Shown in pieces: positions 39,131-50,327 of a stretch of DNA of 64,000 bases (positions are counted from its first letter, which is position 1; each line of letters begins with the position of its first letter). Origin of the DNA: Rhynchopus euleeides (Eukaryota; Euglenozoa; Diplonemea; Diplonemida; Diplonemidae); NCBI GenBank assembly GCA_963210315.1, contig OY723305.1, positions 1,116,001 through 1,180,000 on the forward strand, written 5' to 3'. The position numbers were made by a program, and so were the translations under genes. A model generated the notes under the pieces. That model was not told the DNA's origin, ran no database searches, and saw only the letters and a program-made list of their open reading frames with translations.

Positions 39131-42100
39131 GGCCCTTGCATGGCTGTTTAAATCTCTGTTTAGGGCTGTCACAAACACGATTTTTTGGATTTTGGGCCAA
39201 AAACTCCACCAAAATGGGCGTACCTGGCCAAAAATCGAGTGGGGGATCACTGAAAAAATCCGAGAAAATAGCAGACACCCTCGGGAAAGTCGATCCATTC
39301 GAATTACTTGGCATTTTTTTCCTGAAAACCCCCCGAAAAAGTGTAACGCTCGTGTAACGCTCTTGGGCCGATTTGTAACGGTCCAAAAATACCACTTCCA
39401 AAAGGCAGAGAAGGCCTCTAAGCACCCCAAAACCACACAGATACCCCTCGGGGTAGGTTCCTGGGTGGTTTCTAGTGGTTTCGAGGGCCTCATGGTACCC
39501 AGAGGCGGTCTGAAAGAGGTTTCTCGTGGAAAAATTAAATAGCCTTTGTCAAGTCACTCTAAACACGGCTAGTGTTGGAATGGCCCATCATGTAATGGTT
39601 CAGGGCTGTTGATGGATGGTCTGTCAAGCGTGGGTGAACGGTGCGTGGGTGAAGATGGATGGTCTGTCAAGCGTGGGTGAACCCATGGCCCATCAGGGAT
39701 TGCTTTTCAGAGCGGGGTTCATGGCCCATCAGGGAATGTTGTGAAGGTCATTAAAGATTTCCCCGGAGCCAAGCTCGCTGGTGGTACCTCGACGGAAGCT
39801 TTTTGTTGCATCTCTGCGGCGGCCGTGTTTGACTGGTGCTTGCAGTACGCGGTGGCGGGCGGACCGGGCCGGCCGCGCTTCGCGCGGACGGGGGCGCTTC
39901 GCGCCCCCTCCGGCCCGGTCCGCCCGCCACCGCGTACTGCAAGCACCAGTCAAACAAGACTGCCAACACATTAGGCATTGGTGGTCAAAACTACGAACCA
40001 ACTTCCAAGCCCGACCAAGTCTGGAGGAGTCACAGAGGGGTCCGGGGGAAAAACCTGAGTGACGCGTTTAATTGCACAAAATAAGCTCAAAACTCAAAAA
40101 TTCCTTCGAAATCGGGCTCAAAAGTGAAAAATAGGGTTTTCCGAAAAAAAATCGAAAAGGTCCCCTTAGCAGAAGCCGGATTATTGGTGTGAAAAAAGGG
40201 GAAAAATGGGGGAATTTCCGGGTTTCCGGTCCGGCCGGCCGGGCGGCTCCAGCCCGCATTCACCCATTTTTCAACCAAAAAAATCGAAATTGGGTTCGGC
40301 CGGGAAATAATTAAACCGAGGTTTGCAAGCTACGCCCCATATCACTGTGAATACGTACACCCCCCAAAAAATTCACGGTGACCATTTTTTCGGCACAGAT
40401 ATCGAATCCATCGGTTCGTGCGTCCTCACGAATTTTCCGGCAAAACCCCCCCTGGGGGGGGGAGGGAGGGAGGGGGAGGGGGGGGGGGGGGAGGGGAGGT
40501 CCTTTAAAAAACACTTAAACACTCCGTGTTTAGTGAATTTGATACTTTCCCGAAAAAACCCTTATTTTTGGGTGCTGTAATCTGCACGAAATCCCCAAAC
40601 TATCACCCAAAATCGTCACCAAAGTGAAGAATTCACCCCGGAAGTGATTCCGGCAGACCAAAATGGGTGGAGTACCCTGTTTTCGGGTCAAAAATGCTGA
40701 TTTTTTCAATGATATCCGCCCATGTCATGGTCTGTAACAGTAGTGTAACAGTAGACCCCCCAATTTGGGCCGTTTTGGACCAGTTCTGAGCAACCACTTT
40801 CAAAGGCGGAGAAGGCCTCTAAACACCCCACAACCACACAGCTACCCCCTGAGGTAGGTTCCTGGGTGGTTTTTAGTGGTTTTGGTGGCCTTGTGACGCC
40901 CAGAGGCGGTCTGAAAGAGGGTTCTCGTGGGAGACCCGCCATAACCCCACCAATCCCTTGTTTTTAGGGGGTGTAACCAGGGTGGGCATGAATCACCCAA
41001 AAAATCAGCCAAAATCGTCACCAAAGTGAAAAATTCCGCTCGCAATTGATTCCGGGAGCCCAAATTGGGCGGAGTACCCTGTTTTCGGGTCAAACCTACG
41101 GAATATTTCAGTGGTATCCACATATCAACCAAAATCTGAAAAACCGTATACTTTAGTCGTTTACTTGGGCAGCAGCAATTTGTACATTTTTTTGACAATT
41201 TTGAGTTGTGACCCCACCGTGAATTCCGCGGTATACCTAGCAGTCAATTCCGCCCTGTTTCGAGTTCCGGAAATGCAGTCTGTTGGGTTCAAATTGGGAT
41301 GCGGATGCGCATCCCAATTTGACTGGTGAGGTTGGCCGGGAAAAAAAATTCAAAAAATCTCGGAAAGCTATGGTAGCAACGGAATCAAATGCGGCCAGAA
41401 TCGGTGAAAAAGGTGTAGTGGAAGACAATTTACTCCCAGATGCAGTTCACACCCCCCTTGGTAGGCTTTTGTACAGTGCTTTTTTTGCTTCTTATTGCCT
41501 GCGAATCCACCACCTTCCATGCACAGGAAAACTCATCTGAATCATGTGAAACACAAACATGGCCTGCTTCAAATGCAAGAGTTCATGGAATGTCACCAAC
41601 ATCACCCTGCTTCCCCGGGCAGTGCAGAATGGCCTGAAGGCCCCCCACCCAGTGGTCTCGCTGGGGGTCAGGCAAACCAAAAAAGAGGTAGGGCACAGGG
41701 TGGGCCGAGCTCGCTCCGCAGGGGAAAAAGTGCAGCCCAACCCCACTCCGATTTCCCGCAGTATGATGCAAACAGGGCCACAGAACGTTTTCCCCCCAAT
41801 TCGAAAGGCATCGGATGCTGCCGCCTTAGATCGTCCTGCTGGACCAAAAATCAGTAGTCAGGGGGTCTTGGGTTGCCATTGAGCACTTGCAAAACTGCAA
41901 TCCCGAGTAACTTTGCCAGCGCGCCGTGTTCAGGAACGGCAGCAAAGCTAACAGGCTACAGGGGGGTCTGGGGGGCGGAGCCCCCCAGCCGCCGGAGGCC
42001 ACGGTAGTGAACATCCTAAAATCCCTCGAAGGCTAATCCCCACACCGGTTGGTGCTGTTGCACATTCCAGGCGGGGATGATCCTTCGCTTGACCTGATGA

Positions 42101-43625
42101 GTGCCTGATGGTGCGCTTCGATGAACACCACCAAGCCCCCAGCACCTGGTACACCTGCTCATGATGGCGTTGGGTTTTCATACGCTGCGCGTGAAAACTC
42201 GGCTACAAGGCCGAACCCAAAAGCCCCAAAATCTGACCCATCCGCAAAATTCGACGGGGAAAATATTGAGGTAGGGCCAAGGTAGGGCCAAGGTAGGGCC
42301 ATGCCACCCCTGGCGGCCCACCCTCCCCAAAAATTACAGAAAAAGGGAGGTGGGGCCGCGGCCCCCCCTGCCAGCCCTGGCACGAGATCACAGCCCCCAC
42401 CTCTCCCCTGACTTTCTCAATTGCTCCAGGATTTCGGCTATTTTCGGCTATTTTTGTGTACTTTGGGACCCCGTGTAGGAGGCCTTATACACCGCAAAAG
42501 TCACCGATTTTTTTTTCCTGGGAAGGTTCTCACTAAAACTACACAGGAATCACATTTTTGGGCCGGAAAAATTTTGTTTCCGGCCCGGACGCCTCCCTGA
42601 GACGGACCCATTTTTGGGTCGATTTTTGGGGGGATTTTCCTTAGGAAAGTTGGTAATAGTGGTTGGGCAGCAGTAAATTGGACTCTACTCCACTAAATTC
42701 ACCGATTTTTTTTATGGTGTAATCTACGGAGCTCAACTCTCAAATTCCGTCAAAAACCGGGTCTTTTTGTGGCGATCCGCGGGGGTGAAATTCCGAAGAA
42801 AATATCGGCAAAAACAGTTTTTCCGAATTTCTCCACCAAAAAAAAATATTTTTTTGGAAAAATTATTGTCCTGAAAAGCGCCAATTCCGTACGTTACACG
42901 ATAAAAAAAAATGTTGAAAAAGGTGTAGCGGGGTGCCATTTACTCAAAATTTTGAAAAAGTATACGGTTTTTCAGATTTTGATTGATATGTAAATGGTCA
43001 GTAACAGTCGCGTAGCAGTAGCCCCCCTAGCATATACAGGCAAAGTGGGCACACACTATGAGATGAACATGGCATCAGGTGCAGTGCCCGCAGAAGAGAC
43101 CCATGTGTGACACCGGTGTGTCTGTAGGACGAACAGGGGCTGGGAGAAGGCGGCAAACAGCAGGGTGACGATGGCAGGGCAAAACTCTGGAACGAGAAAA
43201 CGGGCTCGCACAAGCACACTCAACTGCAGCCGAGATCCGACAGCCGGGCAGACAGTCTGGCAGAATTCAACGTTGTCAGACTCAAGAATCGCCAAGAAGG
43301 GATTCTGTATCCCTTGACAAGGAATGAACTGCAGGAATTTGCAGCAGAACTAGGTGCTGAGGTCCCAACCATACTCAAACGTGGATTTGTGAATTTTCTG
43401 GGTGAATAACAGGAGAAAAGCGCCCTAATGGAGGGGCTTTTTCCCACAAAAATACCCAAAAAATCCCCAAAAAAGCTGGAAAATTGGGGTGGAAGGGTGG
43501 GAAACAGGTGGGAGAGACCCACAAAAGTCATTTGGTGGCGTTTTGGGGGGTATTTTGGACCCAAAAATTGAAAAAATGGCCAAAATTTGGCTTTGTGACA
43601 GAAAATCGGGGGCTATGCAAGGGCC
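39131..43625. mobile_element. Element J: 4.5-kb TA-flanked element nested in P
   Basis: Ends GGCCCTTGCAT and complement, TA at 39129-39130 and 43626-43627. The left subterminal 110 bp is nearly the same as in element I. Inside are a direct repeat (about 39400-39530 and 40790-40935, roughly 80% alike), an inverted repeat (about 41120-41155 and 42957-42993; AAAATCTGAAAAACCGTATA) and the T-shaped hairpin at 39826. The interior is probably a pile of older insertions. No transposase-like frame found. Confidence 0.78.
39826..39956. other. T-shaped hairpin with 47-bp perfect stem
   Basis: Bases 39826-39872 and 39910-39956 are exact reverse complements. The 37 nt between them form two small hairpins: 39873-39887 (5-bp stem) and 39890-39908 (7-bp stem), both with loop CTTCG. 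The shape recalls the folded ends of hairpin-terminated replicons, but no replication gene is nearby; a foldback insertion is equally possible. Confidence 0.85.
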
Positions 43626-43902
43626 TACCCCCCCCCTGGAAACCATTTTCGGCCAGGGGGGCTTAAACACGGGGGTGCACGGTGGAGACCAATGTGACCT
43701 CTTCCGCTGCTGTCGCAGGGGGGTGATTCCAGTCCGGATGGACTTTTGACACCCCACTTTTCGACTCTGACAGTACCTGGAGGGCAGCAGGTGGCCTAGG
43801 GACCACCTGGTGCCCCTCCAGACCAGCCCACCCCCCTGCCAGACCCCCAGGGGGGGACTTAAACGCGGGGTAAGAGGGCCTAAACACGGGGGGTCCCAGG
43901 TA

Positions 43903-45192
43903 ACATGAAAGAGACACAGAAAGTGTTCCCAAGTTGGGGCGATGCCGGACAATCAAAAAAATCAATTTTTGAAATATAGCCGGGATTCATGCAGGATACA
44001 TCATGGAGTTCGGAAAGGGAAACAAAAATCAATGGTTTTCGTTGATCGCACACAATGCCATGCACGAGACAGAAACTGGACCCAGCTCACCCCGGTATTC
44101 CCACCGTTTTTCAGGATTTTGAACTTCGTTTTGGTGCAGAAACACGAGCGAGGCTCTTGCACTACTAATGCAACCGGGTTGATCACAACAGAGACGGGGC
44201 AACGAAAGCTTGCGTTCTCCGAACGCTGACATTCCACCCCCACCCCCACAGCGAAACTTGTGTGCGTAAAAACACCATCGGGTATACCCTTCTGGAATCT
44301 TCTAACGGTAAAGTTGATTGTCAGGTGCGAATACAAACATCGGGGAACACTCTCTAACGCCTGCACTCCCGAAGGGAATTTTATTCTGTGCGCTTCGTGC
44401 GGAGCACACGTTTCGCCTGCAAGATGCTTGTGCAAATCCGACGAATAAAATCAACGCACCACACTTGCTGCGCAGGTTCGATTTTATTCCCGGAAGCGCT
44501 GACCCCGTTTTGTTTTGACAGGTGGCTGTCTTTTTGACAACTGCTATGAGTCCTGTCGTGCCACCTGATTTTGACATGAATTTGGCGGTGTTGAGCGGTG
44601 AGGCGGCGTGAGCCGGAACTGAGTGGTTGGTTGTAGTACAAACTGCATCGCAGTAGTATCGGAGCTTGTATCCTTTGAATTATTGCCGACAGAATGGACT
44701 CGCGGTCCCATGGAAATGGTGTCATCAGCCGCGACCTCCAGGTGTGGGAAGGGGAGAAAACAAGGATGGTATGTTTTGAATTTGAAAACCATCTGTGGCC
44801 CCTGCTGGATCGTGAGGTGACAGTAGAATGGACAACAAACCGAGCACTTCCTGCGACTGTCGGAACGCAGTCCCCACTGTTTGTGAACACCGCTCCCCCA
44901 GTATGATGAAGTAGGGGTCGTAAGATCCAGCGAAAAGGCACAGAAGGTTTCCCAGTTGGGGCTGTGCCGAACTGTCAAAAACTATAAATGAGACACTCAA
45001 GAGAGGAGGGAGGGAGCCCACGCAAGTTCTAAAGTTGGTGTCATCCATTGGCCATCTCACACCTACCTGGGCATTGCAATGATCCGCACGGTGAAAATCT
45101 TCCTGAGTTGGCGACATTATTTTCTTATTGTGCGCCAAACCCAGGCGAGATAAACAAAACGCGCGTGATGAAGGTGTTTGTTCGAACATTCA
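43903..45192. other. Intergenic, R200 copies
   Basis: Starts with the right half of R200 copy f (43903-43970) and contains copy d. Frames here overlap repeats; no gene supported. Confidence 0.5.
44789..44981 (+). repeat. R200, copy d
   Basis: Runs from CATCTGTGGCCCCTGCTGG to GCTGTGCCGAACTGTCAAAA. Confidence 0.75.
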
Positions 45193-45194
45193 TA

Positions 45195-46383
45195 TGGCTT
45201 CGTTCATAAACACCCCCCCCCAGATTGGGCCTTTTAGCCATTTTTGGCCAAAAATTGGGAATAATCGCATTCACCACCCTCGTCTGCCCCCCACCTGCAC
45301 TTCGGGGGGTCCGGGGGGGCCACGGGGGACCCAGGAGTCCATTTTGCTCTCTCATTGGCATGAGAAATGGGGAAAAATACCTTCTCGCGAGCCTGGTACC
45401 GGATCACAAAAGAGCTGCCGAAATCGGCGTAAGTCTTCGTTCGACGAAACAGATGAGGGATCAGATTGCTCGCGGAGTGGTCGTAGTCAGTGTCTCGGTA
45501 TGCTGGCACCGAGCATCATTCAGCAGATGACAGGACTTCGACCTGGAGAGCAAACGCCACATCGTCCACGGGTTCCGGGATGACGGATAGTCAGAAGAGT
45601 GTAACATGCCCGTAGGTACAGGGTGTTCTCGAGGCAAGGGTGAGCCCCGGCGGTCGACCCACTACGATTCACAGAGGACAACATCGATACGAACCAGTGT
45701 TCGACGGTGTGCTGATTCGGATGCACAGATGAGGGTCCCGCAAATCAGGCATCTACCTGCGCTCATTGCAGCTTTGGAAGGACACTGTCTGGTATAACCA
45801 GACGGTGGCGGACGAGTGTGGTGAAAGACGGGTATCATCTGCACAGCTCGACGACCAATTACATGTGTCACACAAGGCCATCCGACTGGTGGCTACTGCA
45901 CTCGGGAGGGCAGCCCCCAGACGGAGTGAAAACATCTGCCGCAGCCAGTAGGACCACCACACGTCGGGGAGGAACTGCAGGATTTGCTCCACTCTGATGG
46001 TTCATTCTGACTTTTGTTAGGGGTCTGACACTCTGGCGCAACTCTGGCAACTGTATCGACGTCAATGGAGGCGCAACGAACGAAGCCCCTATCAAAGGAG
46101 TCCCTGGTTCCCTCGTGGATGACATGTGCTCTGGTCCGGGTAAATACCAGAAGGCAGGAGAGTCGCAGAGACGGCCTAATGGAGCGTGGAAAAATGATAC
46201 ATTCCCCTCATGATTGTGGGTCTTTTGCACAAAAATGGCCGGAAAAAGGCCTCCCAAGTGCCCCCGAACCTGTTTTCCCACCTCGAGGGTGGTTGCGAGG
46301 GTGGTGAATGCGATTTTCCCCAATTTTCGCCCAAAAATGGCTAAAAGGCCCAATCTGGGGGGGGGTGTTTATGAACGAACCCA
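45195..46383. mobile_element. Element L: TA-flanked TIR element
   Basis: 1189 bp. Ends TGGCTTCGTTCATAAACACC and complement (one mismatch), continuing through CAGATTGGGCCTTTTAGCCA for about 60 bp. TA at 45193-45194 and 46384-46385. Unlike most others its end is not a G run. Interior plus-strand stretches look coding-like (EKYLLASLVPDHKRAAEIGV near 45370). Confidence 0.85.
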
Positions 46384-46740
46384 TATCAACAAGGCAAGGT
46401 CGATTTGTGTTTGTCGTCCAACGCGATGTTGCACTTGAAACCCCAACTGCCGATGGCACACAACGATATATCAGGCGGTTCCCAGTTTGTCACTAGGTGC
46501 TACCTTACTCAGCAGGAACAAAACACATCTCACGCACACTGTATTCAAACACACTTGATGGCAAAAGCTTCACCGCCAGGCCTGACCAAGAAGACCCGAT
46601 CTGGCCCAGCCCACATTACAATGATCAAGCACCATCCCTGCTGCAGGATGTTCCAAGCCGAGTATCATCGTTGATCGCAGTATGGAGTCAGATCTGAAAA
46701 TACTGACTTCGTGGCAGAATGCAAGCCCAGGCTGGAGTCG
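46384..46740. other. Intergenic, nothing recognised
   Basis: 357 bp between element L and the stop codon of the receptor gene; likely 3' untranslated sequence. Confidence 0.5.
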
Positions 46741-49361
46741 TCAGCTGTGGTCCACGCAGGTTGTTGTAAATTTCTTTTTCTTGAAGCATTCCACCAGCCG
46801 ATTGAAAGCCTCGCGGCCTTGGGGGAACATGAGGGACTCAGCGTCGATGGTGGCTGCGGAAAGTGAGGTGGCCAGATCCCAGTCCTCTGCCATGACTGCA
46901 GCTACCCATTTGTTCCACGCAACGTCTGCTTGCGAGTTGCTCGTCTCAAGCTGGTACATCCATTCCTCGTTAGCCACCTCGCGCTCCTTTGTCACCAGGT
47001 ACACGTTCATCGCATCCTGGATGTGCTTCTGACACAGCAGTCGGTCAACCGCAAACATCTCAAAACGAGATTGCTCGTGGCGCCAGATAGACACATCAGT
47101 CAGGTTCGCTGCACCGGAAAGCTTGCACCTCCTCTCCAGCGCAAAGGCCCACGGCACGCATGCCCCAAAGAGAGAGAAGCGCCGCATGCGGCTGCACCCG
47201 ATGTTCCCGCAATGGACAGAGCCGCTGGAAGCAGCTGCCGAGAACCCCACGTTGAGCAGAGCTGAGGTGTCCTGCAGCTGCGACATGGCTTTCAGGGCAG
47301 CCGTCCTATGGCCAGAGCATGTGCGTGCTGTATTGTACGTCGCAACAAACCGGTCGCCGTTGAACGTCTCGCTTGCGCCACGCGTCTGATCGAACAGCGC
47401 CAGGAGGCTGTCGGCAATGTTGCAGTGAAGGGACACTGCGGCGTCAGGGCCCGCCCGGACGGCACTCAGAAAGGAAACAACATTCACCACCAAGACAGAC
47501 GCTTCCCTGCGGGACACGCCTGTGCTGATCACCGTATGCGCGCCAGCGCCGCCACCGGCTGCAACTGTATGTGTGGTGGCCACACTGTCATGCGACGAGT
47601 TGCTTGGGCGTGTGGGCGAATCGGAATGGCTCACATCGCTGTCGCTCTGATCTACAAGCAAGGTCTGCGGGAGGTAGCGCCTGTACTCCACAAGGTTGTC
47701 CATGATCACGATCAGTGCTTTGATGATCTCGGATGGCTTCTCGATGTGGCGGATGTAGTCCACCTCCTCCAGCCGCATGCCTGCGATGCTGTGCGCACAC
47801 CTCTGTGCAACCGCCTTCTCGGAGTACAGTTCGTTCATATGCCTGCGGTCGTACCGCATCTTCAGCAGCAGGGGCAGCGCCACGAGCACCAGCAGCCCTC
47901 CGAATACAGCGGACAGCACGATGACCAGCGTGTAGTCTGTGGTGGAAAGCTCCACAGGGCAGTCGGTGTTGCCCAAGCCGTAGTTCGTCGTCCCAGCCGG
48001 GCACGCGGTGCAGTTGGCGGACCCCCCCGTGCTCCACGCCCCCTTCGGACACTGGGTGCAGTTCGCTGCACCCATCCCAGAGAAGGTGCCAGCTGGGCAC
48101 TCTGTGCAATCCGTCACACCGGCCCGCACGGCATGCGTGCCGGGCGTGCACGCGATGCACGTCACCTCATACGAGGGGGGTGTGTGTGTGACCTGCACTG
48201 TGTGCCGCCTGCCGTCACCGCACTGCTCAGAAGGGAGCTGCATCCAACTGCCGTTGTACACATCCAGCATCCCATCGATGATGAACGAAGGCATGGCTGC
48301 CTCCATGGCCGACAGGCACGAGTTGCTATGCAGCCGCCCTTGCCGCAGCATCGGCAGGCATGCGGGGTCGAAGGCACCGCTTGTCATCCTCGCGATGTAG
48401 TCATTGAACATTGCAATCGACCCAGGCGTTGCCAAAAAGGAGGGCTCATACGCAACAGGCCCGCCCTGCTGGTAGTTGTACCAGTCAATCATACGGTTCG
48501 TGCTGGGCTTGCGGAAGTCCCCACTGTAGGAGAGCATCGTGACGTCGTGGAACAGCGGGCCCCAATCGGTGTTGGTAGAGGTCAGCACAGACTCACCCAC
48601 GACATTCCGCATGTTGTTGAACTGCCCCACGGAGAAAATGCCGTTGTCCCTTGCGTAGTGGTCGATGGTGGGGTCGTCCATGTTGTGTATCAACGCGTCA
48701 CACCCCAGCTTGTGCAACCGCATCGCTGCCTCGTGCGCGCGTTCTGTCTCGTCGAAGGACCCAGTCACGGCGTACAGCACTTCCACTTTTTGTTCGACAT
48801 ATGTCGCGTTGATGAAACTGCCTGCACCAACCTGCACCCCAAGGTACAGCATGTTCATCGCAGCCAGCACGCCTGGAATGGGGATTGGCACAACATATCC
48901 GACACGATTTGTCTTCGTGTTGGCGCCCACGAGGATGCCCGCTGCAAACATTGCCATCTCGGTTCGCGCGCTTGCTGTCAAGAAGTTGGAAGGCCCTTTG
49001 CCGTGCCCTGTGATGTAGGCAAAGTCTGACCCGGGATGCCTCTTCGCAGCCTCCTCAAAGGCGCCAGCAAAGGAGAAGGATGTGGCAAAGATCAGGTCGT
49101 AGTGCTGCGCAGCCAGCCTGTCGAACATCGGGTCCATCGCATCCCCTGCAACATCCTCGTAGAACTCGTCGACGTCACGTTGTTCGCCGACAAGATGGGT
49201 GCCGCCTTGCGATGTCCCACCATCCTCCCAAGGTTCATCGCATGGTTCCACCCCTGGTCGGAGATCTTGCCTTGATAGAGGTATGCGACCTTGAAGACCC
49301 CACCAGGGGGTGTGGCTCCGCACAGGGCAGCGGCACAGCAGAGCAGCAGTGTCCGGGACAT
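46741..49361 (-). CDS. BMP-type receptor with degenerate nucleotide-cyclase domain; one frame break
   Basis: A membrane receptor. It begins with a signal peptide (MSRTLLLCCAAALCGA) and a basic-membrane-protein (BMP/PnrA-type) ligand-binding domain: KVAYLYQGKISDQGWNHAMN, then YDLIFATSFSFAGAFEEAAK (to about 48200). Next come short Cys-rich GCC-type repeats (CTECPAGTFSGMGAANCTQC), one transmembrane helix (VIVLSAVFGGLLVLVALPLL, about 47910-47860) and a cytoplasmic domain resembling class III cyclases (NGDRFVATYN; GSVHCGNIGCSRMRRFSLFG). The first metal-binding Asp of cyclases appears as Asn (VVNVVSF), so catalysis is doubtful. The signal-peptide frame and the main frame differ by one base near 49170-49210; no intron fits, so this is a sequencing error, a recent mutation or frameshifting. 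The main frame alone is open for 860 codons from 49323. Receptor cyclases with periplasmic-binding-like ectodomains are well known in kinetoplastids. Confidence 0.85.
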
Positions 49362-50327
49362 ATCTGGGAGGACACCCCCCACTACCAACGGCAGTGAATC
49401 TGCAAGGGGTGGGGTGGGGTAGGGTAAGGCATGGTGTTCAACGGGTGTAGAGTGGAGTAGAGAGAGAGAGGGGGGGGGGCAGTGAAATAGAAGTAGAAGG
49501 GATCACAAGAGTGATCACCCTTCACTCGTTACGCGTAGGTGCAGAGTAGACAGAGGGGGGGGGGGGGGCGGGGGGGTGACCCTGGGTGGCGTGTCTTGCC
49601 GTTTTGCAAGATATACGGCAAAGAAAATGAAGGGGTGGGTGGGTAGGTGGGGTGAACGCGATCCGCTGTGTATTTTTCGGCGCCCGGGGGATGGAGTGGG
49701 CTGATCTAACCTGTGCCGACCGGCCCCCGTGTCAGCACAACAGGATGACAGGGGGTGCTGTGCTTTCCGGGGGTGGTGAGAAATGCACTTTTTATAATGG
49801 GGGCCCTCGCTACCAAGTGTGACTGAGTGAGAAAAAGTGAGAAGTCAGCCACGTTTGGCTGAAAACTGACGACTCGTGACTCACAGTGACTCGTAGCGAG
49901 GTCCCCCAATGAAGGAACTTTTGAAAAACGCAAGCCTTTTCAATGCCAACAAACATCGAAGGGGCGGCGATGAAGGGAACGCGCGGCAAGCCAAAAAGGA
50001 CACCGAAGGTGCCAAGAAGGCAGGCTGCGGTGAGGAACACGGATATGCCGGGATGGGGGGGGGGGGGGGGGGAATCACAACATCCGTGACGTTTGAGAAG
50101 AACACCACCCAACACCTCCCACCTGACATATCACACCACAACACCCATAAGCCTGCATCATGCAGGCTACCTGCCGGATGGGGTGAAGTGGACGGGACAC
50201 CACGCTTGCCCCCTCCCACCCTCCCACCCCCCCTCCCCCCACCCCCAAGCGCACTACTTGGCTGACGAGCCGAAATGTAGTCCAGAGACCCGCCCCACCT
50301 TTCCCCTTTCCCCCTTCCACCTTCATC
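49362..50327. other. Intergenic between receptor and UPF0489 genes
   Basis: Nearly 1 kb with R75 copy 6 and several G runs. No gene supported. Confidence 0.5.
49481..49544 (+). repeat. Hairpin repeat R75, copy 6
   Basis: AGTGAAATAGAAGTAGAAGG followed by GATCACAAGAGTGATC, a near-perfect hairpin, then ACCCTTCACTCG. Similar GAGTAGA...GAGGGGGG sequence lies on both sides and may be a target duplication. Confidence 0.78.

Larger units (their letters stand above)
39092..43900. mobile_element. Element P: TA-flanked TIR element inserted in R200, host of J
   Basis: Ends CCTGGGACCCCC and complement, TA at 39090-39091 and 43901-43902. P's own sequence is the outer part only (39092-39130 and 43626-43900); element J fills the rest. 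The right arm contains CTTAAAC and GGGCCTAAACACGGGG motifs repeated in the left arm. Confidence 0.82.

Noticed and set aside
39826-39956. Parvovirus-type terminal repeat
   Set aside because: Geometry is similar, but no replication or capsid gene and no second end are present, so the name is not justified.
44381-44941. 186-codon minus-strand frame as a gene
   Set aside because: Largely overlaps R200 copy d and shows no motif beyond repeat-derived peptide shared with other copies.
47308-49029. 573-codon plus-strand frame opposite the receptor gene
   Set aside because: Shadow of the minus-strand receptor, which has signal peptide, domain motifs and a membrane segment.
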